Origin: Spirodela intermedia
Lineage: Eukaryota > Streptophyta > Magnoliopsida > Alismatales > Araceae
Length of the DNA: 64,000 nucleotides
Reading direction: 5' to 3'
Assembly (NCBI GenBank): GCA_902729315.2
Contig: LR746273.1
Location: 1,121,001 to 1,185,000 of the forward strand
How positions within the stretch are numbered: position 1 is the stretch's first letter; every line of letters begins with the position of its first letter. The notes under the pieces are model-generated. The model searched no databases and was not told where the DNA came from. It saw only the letters and a program-made list of their open reading frames with translations. Made by a program: the position numbers and the translations under genes. Below are positions 1-12,493 of this stretch, one piece after another.

Positions 1-595
1 ACTCCACAAAAGAAAGAAAAATAAATCAAAATACTAATTCTAAGAAAAAAATAATATTTATTCGACAGTGAAGGAAGTCCCTAAATGTGTGAGTTACTTG
101 CTAAATATTTGGATATTTTTCTTTTAATATCAAATGCGATTAATTTTAACTTTGGAAATATGTCAAATGTAAAAAATGTTTTGAACATATTTTAATACGC
201 CAATATTGTGTGTTAAAAAATGGGGTGGAAACGGATCTTTTAGGCGTTGATTTAGTCAACATTTTAGAGACGACGACTGAAGGTAACTACACTGAGGGTA
301 ACCAGATTCTTAAGCTGACTGTAGGTGACTATAACCAGCAGGTGTCCGCTGGCCGTATACACATGGTCCAACTGGAGAGTACGAATGGCGGGTTCGCCCT
401 CTGAAGCTCCGCGGCCGGAACAGAGCTCGATGACGGTGGAATCGGAGAGAGGCAGCGGGATGGATTGCTGGAAGCCGTGGAAGCAGTGAAGGCCTCTTCG
501 AAGCAGTGGAAATGCTCGGAGATCGATATGCGATCCATCAGCCTGCGTCGAAACCCTACCTCTCTACAGGTCCTCGAGCCGCCGCAGGATGATTG
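1..595. other. Upstream region of the PUB62-like gene
   Basis: The first 200 bases are AT-rich with no recognisable gene. From about 400 the composition becomes GC-richer and likely holds the promoter and 5' UTR of the following gene. A short open frame (about 64 codons, 210-404) has no recognisable similarity and is not called. An in-frame TGA at 590-592 precedes the chosen PUB62-like start. Confidence 0.5.
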
Positions 596-3500
596 ATGAG
601 CGGCGTCGGGATGCAGGGGTCCTCTCTCCACGACGTGGAGCTGGCTGCGACTTCGGGGGTGCCTTCGGATTCCCGAAATCCTCCCAACAGCAGGTCTCAC
701 TTCACGTCGTCTCTCTCTCTGGGGCTCACGCACCCATCCTCCTCCTCTCGTCCTATGGCCGACCGTTATCACGCGGTCGCTCCGGAGCCAATATCATCCA
801 TCAGTCCCCCGGCTAGTGAGTACTCATCAGTGCCGATCGTGAGAGTACGCCTGTCGGATATCATACCTTACGAGGGAGCCCCTTGCGAGGCTTATGTTAA
901 GGCTGTGGAGTCACTTTCTGGGTCCCTGACGAGGCACAATGCTGTTTTAATTGAGCTTGACACCGAAGATTCGACGATGATGCGGTGTGCATTGGAGTCT
1001 GCGAGGATGTATTTTAAGGCGAGAACGCAGTGCAGTGGCGTTGGCAGCAGTAGCGATACTTGGAGGAAGTCAAGCGGAGGTGTTTACACGTATCGTGCAG
1101 GAAGGTAGCTTTTGGCTTCCCGTCAGTATTTTTATTATGTAAATTTTGACTCACAATTTGTAACCGGAGTAGAAAGCGTGGATATCTTTTCATGGTACCC
1201 ATTTATTGATAGGACAACATGGATTTTTTCGCATGCCCGCATTTTCACCCATTCACCATGTGTGATTCCTATCTTAGACGAATGCATACATTCAACAATA
1301 AACCAAATGAAAGGAATTTATTCACATTTTTTAACATCATCGTTCAGAACAACCCATTCACATGTTTGAAATTATGTTTCACGTCGTTGATGCCGTAGTC
1401 ATTTTTTGAAATCTGGGATGGTAATATTACGATAAGTAATAATACTTGTCCACTGAGCCTCTTTCTATTATTTTCAATAGTTATTTCTTGATTCCACTTT
1501 CCTTGGACCTCGGAAAACTGCTTTCTGATGTCGTAGTAAAAGGACAGCATCACATTCCTACCTAAGAGGGCTTTTTGGCAACATTTCAAGAGATATTCGT
1601 GGCGTCCTCTTTCTATCATCTGTATGTCTGTTGCTCCTTTGATCTTGCTCAGAGTTATTAGGATATGAGTACAACATTGCTCATTTGCTCCCATAAACAA
1701 CAGTTTATACGTGCTCTGAATTTGTTTTGTTCTATTCTGCTATTAACTCCCAAGGTTATGAATCTCTTCATCCTTAAAAAAATTCTTCACCATTTCATTC
1801 TTGCAGTTTTTGCCAAGTTAAATGCTTCGTGGTATGATAGAGTACTGAAAAAACATTGTTTTTTAGCCTTTCGTTTTTTGCCATTTGATTTCAAAATACA
1901 CTTCATAGATAGGTATATCTGTCTGCCAGGGCTTTAGAAGATGGAGACCTATCACCTCCATGCATGAGTGAGGCTTTCAAGTGCTTGGGAAAGGCCGCTC
2001 GTGCTGCTCTATATGCAGTAGCTAGGCACCTTCGTCTACATAGCAAGTAATACTTCTGTTGATGTCTAACTAGCCTTAAATATTTTGACTTTCATGTTTT
2101 AACCATTTTTGGGCAGTGTTTTCAACCACCTGCTTGATGATTCTCCATTGCCTCTAAATGAGGTATCGTCATCTGTATTGATTGCAACCTTTTCTCAAAA
2201 TTCGCTGTCAAATGGAAAGGTAGTAGTGGGATGTGGGAAGGCTGGAAATAGTGAAGTTGAGAAGGGTTTATTGGCATTGATTGCTTCAGACAATCCCGGA
2301 ATTCAGGTGCTTAGTTCTTATCTTTTACTGTTACTGTCAATATTTTTAGTATGTTTAGGGTTCTGGTTTTGTGCACTAGTGGTGTTGACTTGTAGATTCT
2401 GAACGTGGGATTGGTTGTCCCATAATTGCAGGGCAATTGTCATAAACTGTGCAGTTTTCTTACTTTGGGCTTCAAATCATTTTTTTCAGTCATCTCTTGG
2501 ATAGGTTTGTGACCCAAATGGTCGTTGGTACCTAGCAGATGGAGCTTCTGGGCCTGGGGATCTTCTATTGATTACTGGCAGGGCTCTCAGCCAAGCTACA
2601 GCTGGTCTTCGCCCTGCCACCTCATATAGGATTGTAGTTGACTCTTTGTCAGGCATCACTTCTCGTGGAAGGTCTGTCATTTCATCTACTGCTCTGTTTT
2701 ATGATACTATTCTATCTGATTTCGATCTAGTCGACTAAAGGCCTGTTTTATTATTCCATCCAATTGAATGCATTGAAAAGATTCCATTGATCTAAGTTGA
2801 GGTCAGGAAATGAATTTCATCTGAACTTCGCACCACTTTTGAGCTTGTAGGGTATCCCTGAGATTTAAGCTTATGCCACAAAGCCATGCTATACTGGATT
2901 GTTCTCCAATTGCCGCTGCTGGTCATGTTATTCCTCAGAGTTTTGTGCCAACAACAGTGAGCCAATTCATGGATGACCTGTCGGCTGAGGAAGATACAAT
3001 TTTCAACCGTCATGATAATTATGTGCGTATTTTTTCCAGCTAAATAATGATGAATAAGAACTCTCAGACTCTAATAAGAAATATTGTTATTGAAACAAAA
3101 TTGTAATAAGGCACAGTATTTTCCTTCAAATTGGTGAATGGTAGCCTCCGTACATTGTGAGGAAATATTTTTAATATTATTATTTTCATGCCTCGTTATC
3201 AGTTCAATGTCACTTTGGAATTGCAGGAAGCTCATCGGAATTTTATTAGGGAGCCTTCACTGAGAAGTTTGCTGTCAGATTCAACATCGTGAGCTCCGTG
3301 TTCTTTTTTTCGATTTTCAATTTTCATGAGCTGTCTTAGCGTGAATGATTTTGATTTGCGTGATTTTTATTTAAAATTTCCTTATAGATGGTTTTTGAAA
3401 TTAGTATAGGGAACCATTTTTTTGCTCATATATTCACGTTAAAAAATTACCTAATATATTATGTTGTGACTGTTAGTTAACTGAGTAGAAAATGAGATGC

Positions 3501-5416
3501 GGAAATGGTGTAATCTTTTAACATAATGTCCCGGAAAATCTCTAAGGTCGGAACTAGAAGTATGTCAATATCCCAAAACCAGGTGAGAAAGGCTGGCCTG
3601 TTCATTTTAATTTAAGCATAAACCTTCCTGGAATGGTGAATATTTATGCAAATCGATTGACTTGAGTCGGATACCTGTCTCATCTGAATGCACCAGGAAA
3701 TCAAATCCCATTGTTTTTTCACATGCCTACATTGGTCAAACTAGTTCTCAACCGGATAAGCCAAAGATAACTGTTCAGCAAGATCCCCCTATCTGAAAAC
3801 TTAGTAGTAAGAATGTAAAGAAGAAAAACACGAGAAATAACACGTGTGAGTTTTTTTTAAAAAAAATCCTTATATAGTTTGCATATTTCGAAGAGCATTT
3901 AAAGTTTTTCCCCATTTATTATTGCAACATCTGGGTTTCCTTGGGAGCAAGAAGAATAAAGGAAATAAAGAAAAGGAGAAAGAAGGATCTTCTCAATGTG
4001 GAAGCAGGCTTTGCAGTTTGCGGTCTGCGACTTTTCTGCTTGTTTGGTTCCTTCCACTTCTGTGCTGTATCATTAACTTCTATGTCATCATTATGTCACT
4101 GCTCTCTAAACGCCATACTTGCTGCATGAATTATGTCATCACTAGGAACTGTAGTTTTTCTGCTTTTGTTGTCTTATCTTACGATGCTAGTGCTTGTTTT
4201 TACTGTGCTAGTGATTTTATTTGATTTTTCTCCCTTTCTTGTTTTCATCCCAAGAGCTATATGCCAGTGAACAGGCATGAATTTGAACGTCTAAGGTTAA
4301 CTATCTTAATTATTCGTGTTTTTTTAATCTCGGTATTCAGCGGTGCCTTTCTTGAAGATGCTGTTGTTGTCTCCTGTGGACATTCGTTTGGTGGCGACAT
4401 GCTAAAGAAGGTTATTGAAATGGTATTGTAACCTCTGATTTCCTTCACATGTCGTTCAGTTTTTGAAATATTTTCAGTAAAAAGGACTCCGAAGGGAATA
4501 TCTTGAACTGATTTAAAAACATGGATTGAAAGATGGTCTGGAATTAATTCATTTTTTAATTTTTTTCCAAACATGAAAAAACTCAAGCTTTTTTGTAGAG
4601 AAGCAAACTTATTCCGGGGAAAAACACAAATTTTTTATTTGAATGCTTTTGACGTCTTTCCTTGTGAAATCTATGCTCCATTGCTCAATCCCAAATCCTC
4701 ACATAGGAAGGAAGAAATCAGTAGAAGTATGTCTTCTGAAGCCCATGCGCCACGTTCTACTTTGAGAAATTTAAAGCAAGTCCTATGGTGACATCAACTG
4801 ATGGACTTTATATATGATATGACATACATAAAACCATCATCTCATTCGTCAATAAATGATGCCGGCATTTAGTCATTCATCTATTTGCTGTTAGTTGATA
4901 GTTAATTAGTGAATAATTTGCACGCTTTGAAGATCATATTAACTTTCAAACCGTGTTTATCACCACAACAATCTGGATCAAAAAAGAAATACAGGAAATG
5001 GATTTCGATTTGGTTAGCTAGCTATTCTGTCGACGGCTGGGGAAAGTTAACAAGCGTTCATCACCTGATATCTTACCTTGTTCTCATTGCAGGCTAGATG
5101 CTCGCAATGCAACTCTGAAATTGAACCTGGGGTTTTGATTCCGAATTATGGTACGCTCCAGGTCTTCTGTATTCAAAAGTTTTATAGAGCATCTGCTACC
5201 AGTTCCATCCCCGCTGTCTAATCATCCTGGAAATTCTTCAGCCATGAGAGCTGCTGCTGTTGCCGTGAAAAATGAGGATGGCCGGAGGCTCTTCCATAAT
5301 GCTGTTCTCCGGAAACGAAGGAAAGAAATGGCAGAACAGATGGATGCTCCAAAAAGATTGAACAAGGTGCGGTGCTGGGCATTTCATTCTAATTTTTCTC
5401 CGGTTTCTCTCTCCTC

Positions 5417-5451
<35 letters not shown>

Positions 5452-6023
5452 TACAGGAAGATAGAGAGTTGACCGGAGATGGAGATGCCCTCAGACGGTC
5501 AAAAGGTGTCCTGTCCCCATTTGCGGTCAACGAAAGAGTGATGATCAAGGTTAGGCAGCTGGGTTTCAACAAGCTAATCCTCTCGGAACTGAAGTATGGC
5601 ATGATGTTGATCGAATCATTCGCGCAGGGAAACAGAAGAACACCAGATAAGTTGGTTGGCAAAGAAGCTGTGATCAAATCCCAGTGCTTGAATGGCTGGT
5701 AATCACTCGCACTGCTCTTGTCTTATAATCGTATGAGGAAGGTCTAGGGTTCTTGGGGCCTGGAGGAGAGAAGCTCCATTGCTTGTTTGGGAATAATGTT
5801 CTACCCTTTTGTGTGAGCTACAGTAAAAAGGGTTTTTTTTTTTTTTTTTTTTCTCATCACAGAGGATAAATGGGTTCTCTCTCACCTGATCTTCAGGTAT
5901 CTTCTCAAGATTCTTGAGAGCGGGGAGAGCGTTCGGCTGCAGTATCGCTCTCTTTGGAAGGCCTCAGGCTCCGAGGAGGGCGGGAGAAGCCAATCCAGCC
6001 CGCTGATTCAGAGTGGCGGCTGA
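596..6023 (+). CDS. PUB62: U-box domain protein, PUB62/PUB63 family
   Basis: Twelve exons: 596-1104, 1930-2046, 2117-2306, 2505-2671, 2851-3022, 3227-3288, 4341-4422, 5093-5150, 5242-5366, 5457-5549, 5628-5698, 5897-6023. The joined coding length is 1773 nt (590 aa) and every junction keeps frame with GT-AG borders. The U-box-like part starts near residue 405 (VVVSCGHSFGGDMLKKVIEM, then RCSQCNSEIEPGVLIPNY) and is followed by a basic helix. The C-terminal part (NRRTPDKLVGKEAVIKSQCL to LQYRSLWKAS) is the conserved end I associate with Arabidopsis PUB62/63. U-box proteins act as E3 ubiquitin ligases; the substrate is unknown. Start: first ATG after an in-frame TGA; the next Met (611) is also possible. 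It converges on the bHLH gene, stop to stop 397 bp apart. Family assignment is firm; activity is inferred. Confidence 0.9.
5421..5446. repeat. (TA)n microsatellite in PUB62-like intron 9
   Basis: About 13 TA units lie just before the intron acceptor at 5456. A T-run of about 20 (5833-5852) lies in intron 11 of the same gene. Confidence 0.9.
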
Positions 6024-6420
6024 TCCGGCGGCTGTATTGGCGGTTCCATGGATCTGATGAGGTTTGTGCTTTCCATTAATGTCCATATGACCCAATCCAA
6101 AATTATGTAGGATGGAGATGGCTTCAGGAGGATGGAGCCAGTCAGCGTGTTGTGTGTACGGTGGCAAGAATCGCCACCCTGTCAGTTAAGGAGGGAGGTT
6201 ACGTTTATGGTCAACTTTCTGTCTTTTCCCCTTCAGTTTGTTCGGAAGGTTGACTTTTCGGTAGTGGATCGTGGGGGGTCAGAAGACGAGGTCACTGTGC
6301 ATACCCAAAAAATATGGTCTGTTCATGAACTCTGGGGGGGAGTCAACGGGCAGCCCGGTCATAGAAGCAGCCGAAAATGGGCAGAGAGATGGATGAATTT
6401 GTGACTCAGGAGTTGACCTG
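6024..6420. other. Convergent 3' spacer between PUB62-like and bHLH genes
   Basis: About 400 bp that must hold both 3' UTRs. No further gene is recognisable in it. Confidence 0.6.
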
Positions 6421-6895
6421 TTAGGCGTTGGGAGGCCACAGTTTGGCGTCCTGAGTGGTGTCCACGGAGGCGGGAGGCAGCCAATGCCACATGGCGAGCC
6501 CTGGGAATGCCTGGGCCTTGCCGGCGCCGGCGGCGTGGAAAGCCGCCGGATGCGGCAGGAACCCAGTCGGCGGTAAGCTCATGGCTTTGACCTGCTGCTC
6601 TAACTCCTCCTTGTCTGCCTTTAGCCTCGTCTTCTCGTCGCGGAGCTCGGTCTTCTCCGCCTAAACAGCCCAGGTGGTGAGGTCAACGGAGAGATAACCC
6701 GACGAGGATAGTGAGCGAAAGTGCTACCTTCAGTTCTCTGATCGCCTCTTGAAGCTTCTCGTTCGCTTCTTTGAGCTTCTGCGCTTCGTTCCTCAGTTCC
6801 CCCAGAACCCGAGCCGCGTCGCTCAAGATGCTAGCTTTATCTGATTGGCGATGTGCCCTCTCGGGATCCAGCACCGAACCCAGCTCTACAAACCT

Positions 6896-6936
<41 letters not shown>

Positions 6937-6964
6937 GGGAGGAACATTAGATACAACTCTAGAC

Positions 6965-7006
<42 letters not shown>

Positions 7007-7393
7007 TGCAGAGGGCATGCCTGTCATTCAATCTGTCTCTCCTCATTTTCTCACGGCACGCCTTCGTCTTAGTTTCCACGATTGATTCACTTCTTGCTCT
7101 GCAAATCCCCCAGTCATCGGCCCCTCATCCCACGGAGAAGTTATGGAATGGAGATTACAGAGAGAGAGAGAGAACCTCTTCTTCGAGTCCATCTGGTCCG
7201 GTCCACCTGCATTTCCACAGACCTCCTCGATCGCCGCCCTGTTGCAGACGGCGTGAGAGAAGGAGGGAGATGGGGAGGGGCTACGGCGAGGGAGATCGCC
7301 GAGGCCGCCGGTGAGCGTCCACCGGAAGTCCTCCTCCAGTCCGCCGCCGACGTCGTCGATCCAGCTGTAGTCCTCGCCCCCATCGGAACCCAT
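6421..7393 (-). CDS. bHLH transcription factor, subgroup IVc (ILR3/bHLH104/bHLH115-like)
   Basis: Four exons read leftwards: 7393-7176, 7098-7021, 6893-6728, 6660-6421; 702 nt, 233 aa. The basic region is KACREKMRRDRLND with the E and R needed for E-box contact, followed by helix-loop-helix (FVELGSVLDPERAHRQSDKA, then SILSDAARVLGELRNEAQKL) and a leucine-rich coiled coil continuing through KAEKTELRDEKTRLKADKEE. The C-terminus (GLAMWHWLPPASVDTTQD, then WPPNA) is diagnostic of subgroup IVc, whose Arabidopsis members bHLH34/104/105/115 dimerise and activate iron-deficiency regulators in the nucleus. Intron 2 (7020-6894) needs a GC donor: the exon ends AATGACAG followed by GCATGC, and only this junction restores N-D-R-F-V-E-L. 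That intron also carries two long GA/CT repeats. It is divergent from the response regulator. Confidence 0.92.
6894..7020 (-). other. GC-AG intron (bHLH intron 2)
   Basis: 127-bp intron with donor ACAG|GCATGC and acceptor CTACAG|GTTTG on the minus strand. No GT within reach keeps frame. It is mostly two (CT)n tracts (plus-strand GA at about 6898-6933 and 6968-6995, the latter followed by an 11-base G run). Confidence 0.8.
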
Positions 7394-10300
7394 GCCGAGG
7401 AGAGAAAGAGTGAGGGGGCGAGGGGTTGAGTAGGATTTTTGGGGGGCTGGGGATGAAATGTGAAGGAGGGGAGGATGGCGGGTGGACGCTCGTGATCCAT
7501 ACGAATCGCGGCGCCCAACAGGCGCCTGCCCCCGGCTGGCTCCCTACCACCTTTCCTCCACGTATCGCCGGATTCTCTGTCCTCGTCATCCCCACTGGAG
7601 GCCACACAGAGAGAGCTAGAGAGAGCTAGAGAGAGAGAGATTTAAGCGCAGTGTCGGCGGAGGGAAAAATCTACAAACAAGCCCAACAAAAAGTTTGACC
7701 CAGCTTTCGCCATTATAAGTCAGCGATGGACCTAAAAGAGTAATTTCTTCCTTTGACCGAACGTAATGCGGCCAAGTTGCTCCATTGAGCACTCATCTTG
7801 GGAAACGATAGTCCACCTAGCGTGCGGTTTATGATTTTAAGTTATGAACCCGCAGGCAAATAAATAAATAAATAAATCGAATAAATGAAATATTCGGAAT
7901 CATATGCAAATGTACCACCCTTTTATAATCCAATTGCAAGACTTTGTTCATCCATTGAATGGGGAATATTACCATCTATGCAACGATGGCCACTAATCAT
8001 AATATGACGTTGAGTTTGTGAAAAGAGGGCCTTTGACTTTTACAAAAGTAGACTAAGTGAGAACTAGTAAAACAATAATCTTCCATTCATAAAAAATGAC
8101 AACCTTGTAAATATGGTAATATTCCAATGAAATAAAAATATCATATTGTGGAAATCTTCAAAGTCATACGTGATGAGGATCATGTTCCATGATTTGATCA
8201 AAAGAATCTTGATTGAATTTCACATACAATCCGAAAAAAAGAAAGTGTAACCTAAATGAATACTTTGTATTTCTTTAACACAATCAATAGTCAATTGATG
8301 CATGAGCTCAATACAAATTCACCATCCAATGCATGAAGAATAATCTTGATGCAAATTGATGAAACTTTTTAAATATTTTTGGAAACCCTAGATAGGTTTT
8401 GAAGTTGGAAATGCTTACCCATCATGAAAAAATTATCTTTTTCAAATTTTTGATCCATTTTGTGCTTGTTCTATAAATGATTACTAACCACCAAAATTAT
8501 CTCACAAGAATCTGGGACCAATTAAAAATATTTTGGACAATATTTACTCCTGACTTTAAATTTTATTATAACTTTTGACAATTGCATGAGAGCATGGAAA
8601 GAAAAGAAAGTAGTATGTAAAAAAAGATCAATAGATAAAGTCTCATATTTTCAATTCATGAGAATTATGATGTACAATAACACAAAATATGAAGCCCAAT
8701 ATTTTAGTAGGTGAAATTTACGCTAGAAAACACAGAAAATCAAGTTCTTAAGCAACACATGCATGAGTCTATTTATGGAGTGAAATATTTATGAGAATGT
8801 CAAAATTATATTAATAAACATTGGAAAATATAGGTGTCGAGTTCAAAAGTGGCTTGTAAATAATTATGTCAAGCATAATATTTCAATGCATGATATTTTT
8901 TGATATGTAAGTCAATTGGATGCAAAGTTTCATATCTCAATATGTAAATCTTATGCTCCTGCTACAAATTATGAAAAAATGAGTCAAAGTGACCATGTAT
9001 TCCTATTTTATTTTTTTACCTTAATAATAACAACTTCACACTTCCAAGTCAAACCTCTATCAACAACTTCTAAAAGGGTTGAAAGATATAAATAGAACTA
9101 TCAATTTCAAGTCAGCATGTCACATTGCATGATATTAAATTTTAGTTATTTTTTATATTAATTATTCCATAATAGTAAAAGTTGATCATTAATACTAAGA
9201 ACATGCATGTGCTTTGATATCTTTTGAATTGTGAGAGCAAAACAATACGCTAGCATCAGATATCTTGTGCTATGCTTTGTAGAGTCAATAATACATATTT
9301 CTAAAGCCACGAATCTAATGAGGATAAGTTGAAGTTTGATGACCAATCTAACAATTATATCATCAATAAATTATTGGCATCTTTAAAAAGTAGAGTGGGG
9401 CAAACAAGTGCAAAATTATTCCAAAATTGCGTGGCTCTCTCTCTCTCTCTCTTCTTTTTTTTTTGCCTTTTTTTTTCATTTCATAGTCTCATATATTGCA
9501 CCATTTTTTTTCCCATCTAAACCCATTAAATTTGATGTCTAATTCACCCCTTTCTTAGTTCCTTCGGCGCCAAAAGAGCAAATGACAATGTAGCATCATA
9601 TGAAAAAACCCAAATAAATAATGAGAAAAATATCAAGTTAGAATGTCAAAGCTTCAATGGGTACAATCTTGTGTCCATAAATGCTAAAGCTAAATGTAGC
9701 AAATGTTCTTCAATTGATGGTTTAAAATTTTGTCAACCTTTGATACAAAAGTAGTTTGGAATTTAATGCTCGACTTATAAACAAGAATGGTTCCAAGAAT
9801 TTGGAGGCTTGGGAGGATTAGAAAAAGTCTCATTTTATGATTATTCAAATAATTAATTAATAATAGTATATCACTTTGTTAAATTACTATTTTTAAAATA
9901 TTATGTTAGTATTATTTACATGCTGGTATTTACTATGCTCTTTTATACCAGTTGTGTCCACTAATTTTCATACACCAAGAAAAGTCAAAATTAAAAATGT
10001 TCTATCCTTTTTTTTAATTTTTTTTTTCAAGAGGTTAGATTAGATTAAGGTCACACATATAAATTATATACATAAACATTACTTTTTCGTAGTGTAAAAT
10101 GATAAATTACCTTCTATTTTATTTAGCAAACTTCAAGAGAAATTTGACTCAAAGATTAGCTCTTGGCCCACCTAAACACCCCCTTAGTCAACTACTCATG
10201 GAATTATTTTCGAGCAAATATCTTTTGCAAAATGAATAATGATGTCATAATTAGAATGAATTACCTTTTTTGTTTGACCTTAATGATGACATTGAGTTGA

Positions 10301-10615
10301 GAAAGGGAGGAAATTTAATGAATGGTCTACAAAATATTTATGGATGAATTAAATATTTATTGAACTCACCAAGGTCGATAGATTTAAGGATAAATTGAAT
10401 GAAAATTCTGAACTTTCTAGGTTATTTTGGGTAAATTACGTGATAAAAGATTTTATGTCGTAATATATTTTAAACTATCATCATCTTTAAGACTAAGCTA
10501 CGTTAATTGATTATTACTAGTGGTTTATTTTTATGTATTTTATGATTATTAGATCGTCCTTGACATGTTAATGATCTGCGAGATATCTTAGGGACGGACG
10601 GATCTTCTCGTTGTT
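7394..10615. other. Divergent intergenic region, AT-rich
   Basis: Right of the bHLH start, about 300 bp of GC-rich DNA with (GA)n (to about 7640) is the likely bHLH promoter and 5' UTR. From about 7700 to 10600 the sequence is strongly AT-rich, with no coding frame beyond 60 codons, a (CT)n plus T-run at about 9437-9475, and a short AATA run at about 7859-7876. I see no transposon termini or recognisable protein remnants. Confidence 0.5.
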
Positions 10616-10794
10616 CACGTGAGACATGTTAATGGTCAAAGTCAAATGTGATCTACTCACAGGTCCAAATATGGAAATTAAAGAATCAGCTAGTATAATA
10701 TTATGCATTTATTTTTTGCCACGTGCTGATTTGCTTGAGATTCGTCGCCTTACTTTTTGTCTTTGGCTCAGTGCGACACGTGGTTGTCCACGTG
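10616..10794. promoter_or_regulatory. Cluster of four G-boxes (CACGTG)
   Basis: Perfect CACGTG palindromes occur at 10616-10621, 10720-10725, 10777-10782 and 10789-10794. The third is in an ACACGTGG context, the classic ABRE form. They lie about 0.9-1.1 kb upstream of the response-regulator start and over 3 kb from the bHLH start. bHLH/PIF and bZIP/ABF factors bind this hexamer. Function is inferred from motif density only. Confidence 0.55.
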
Positions 10795-11115
10795 TGGACG
10801 CCATAAATCCGACAGCGGCTGACGAGCGGAAGATTTCAAATCAGACGGCGGATCGGGGGACAGACGAGCAGATCTCGCCCGAATCTTCTCGAGCGCAACG
10901 TACGATCGTCGGGTTCGCGGACCAGACTGGGTCGAGATCTACGGCCCCGATCTTCGGGACCACCACGCGTCGACATCTCCGCCCTCGACCTGCTACAAGC
11001 GATCCCGCCAGAACAAGTAAGAAAGATTTTCCGAACCTCTTCTTACTTAGTCGTAATCATTTCCGAGGTTTAAGCGAGAGAGAGAGAGAGAGAGGGAGAG
11101 AGAGAGAGAGAGAGG

Positions 11116-11568
11116 AGATCTGGGTCGGCGGAGGGGAGCGGTAATCGAGAGATCCTCTGATGGGGAGGGTCAAACGGTCAAATACGTTGACCGGGGGGAG
11201 GATTCTGCGGCCACTTGGTTCGAGGTCTACCGTGAAGAGGAGGTTTTCAACAGGGAATTTAATTGAACGGAGCTACGAGGAGATCTGAGAGGTATCCGAG
11301 GTGATTCCCAATAGTCAATGAGGACTTACTTTTTTCCGGGGACGCTCCAAGAGAGAGAGAGAGAGAGAGGCGGTGGCCGAGACCAGAGATATATACAGGC
11401 TGGAGGATCCTCTCCGAGATATCCAGGGTATGGGGTAGAGAGAGAAGAGAGCCACAGAGAGATAGAAGAGAGGAGAGAGAGAATTGCCCCTGGCAACAGA
11501 GCTGGGGGAGCCCCACTGGAGGAAGTGAAGATCCTGCGGACTGGCGCAATCGAGATCGTCGCAGATCT
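11116..11568 (+). promoter_or_regulatory. Cluster of AGATHY motifs upstream of the response regulator
   Basis: Seven AGATHY matches on the plus strand: AGATCT at 11116, 11281 and 11563; AGATCC at 11150 and 11529; AGATAT at 11387 and 11417. AGATHY is the extended binding core known for type-B response regulators, which directly activate type-A genes in cytokinin response. The GA-rich composition of the region raises the chance frequency, so this is suggestive only. Confidence 0.45.
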
Positions 11569-11606
11569 CTTCCTTGTTCCTTGAGCTCCTCTGTGATTCC
11601 CTCTCC

Positions 11607-11614
11607 TTTATAAG
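11607..11614 (+). promoter_or_regulatory. TATA box of the response-regulator gene
   Basis: TTTATAAG lies 77 bp before the ATG at 11691, which puts transcription start near 11640, inside a GA-rich leader. Confidence 0.6.
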
Positions 11615-11690
11615 CCTGGGTGTGTAGAGAGAGAGAGTGACAAGGAGAGAGATAGAGAGAAGTAGAGAGAGAGACATTGGCGGTGTGGGG

Positions 11691-12005
11691 ATGTCGGCGA
11701 TAAGGGGCTGCAAGGGGGAGGCGGCGGCGGAGCTGCACGTTCTGGCCGTTGACGACAGCTCCGTCGATCGCCGCCTCATCGAGAGGTTGTTAAGGGCTTC
11801 CTCCTACCGCGGTACGCCGCAGAACCTCTCTCTGTCTCTCTCTCTCTCTATACCTCCCTCCGGATGATTCTAAGATCCCTCTCGATCCTGATTATCCTCT
11901 TCAGTGACGACGGTGGACAGCGGGAAGCGGGCATTGGAGCTCCTAGGATTGGGGAAGGAGAACAATACCTCTTCTAAGGTTCTCCCTTTCTCGCTCTCGC
12001 TCTCG

Positions 12006-12065
<60 letters not shown>

Positions 12066-12446
12066 TCTCTCCGACGTCTTCCTCATGGTCCAAGGTTCTT
12101 TTGTTCTCAGGGGCCAAAGGTGAACATGATCATAACGGACTACTGCATGCCAGGGATGACCGGCTACGACCTGCTGAAGGTGGTCAAGGTACACCTTCTC
12201 CTCCTCGCCGGCGGCCGGATATTTTATATAAATGGGCGTGATCTGTGAACTGAATCTGGTCTCATTTTGCTGTAAAAGGAATCGTCGGCGTTGAGGGAGA
12301 TCCCCGTGGTGATCGTCTCCTCCGAGAACGTCCCCAACCGGATCAGCCGGTGCCTGGAGGAAGGAGCAGAAGATTTCCTCCTCAAGCCGCTCCGTCCTGC
12401 CGACGTCTCCCGCCTCCGCAGCCGCATCGACGGCTCCACCAGCTAG
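11691..12446 (+). CDS. Type-A two-component response regulator
   Basis: Four exons: 11691-11811, 11905-11978, 12111-12188, 12279-12446; 441 nt, 146 aa. A single receiver domain fills almost the whole protein: acidic pocket [11 protein letters not shown] near residues 16-26, phospho-acceptor Asp in [20 protein letters not shown], the switch Ser region VVIVSSENV, and the conserved Lys in [10 protein letters not shown]. There is no Myb-like GARP domain, so this is a type-A regulator, which damps cytokinin signalling after phosphotransfer from HPt proteins and is itself cytokinin-induced. The very short tail after the receiver is typical of the smaller type-A members. Start: the ATG that opens [10 protein letters not shown]; the upstream frame is GA-repeat leader. 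Intron 2 contains an approximately 75-bp (CT)n tract. TATA and AGATHY motifs precede it. Confidence 0.94.
11990..12067. repeat. (CT)n microsatellite in response-regulator intron 2
   Basis: Almost uninterrupted CT/TCGC-derived tract, forming most of the upstream part of the 132-bp intron. Further GA tracts flank the gene at 11076-11113, 11350-11369 and 12457-12490. Confidence 0.95.
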
Positions 12447-12454
12447 AAGAGGCT

Positions 12455-12493
<39 letters not shown>

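Noticed and set aside
7141-7605. Frames of 115-154 codons on both strands over the bHLH first exon and promoter
   Set aside because: They are shadows of exon 1 and of GC-rich leader; only the minus-strand MGSDGGEDYSWIDD frame splices into the bHLH domain.
10626-11144. Open frame of 172 codons upstream of the response regulator
   Set aside because: The frame crosses G-boxes, AGATHY motifs and a GA repeat, has no recognised similarity, and lies where the promoter is expected.
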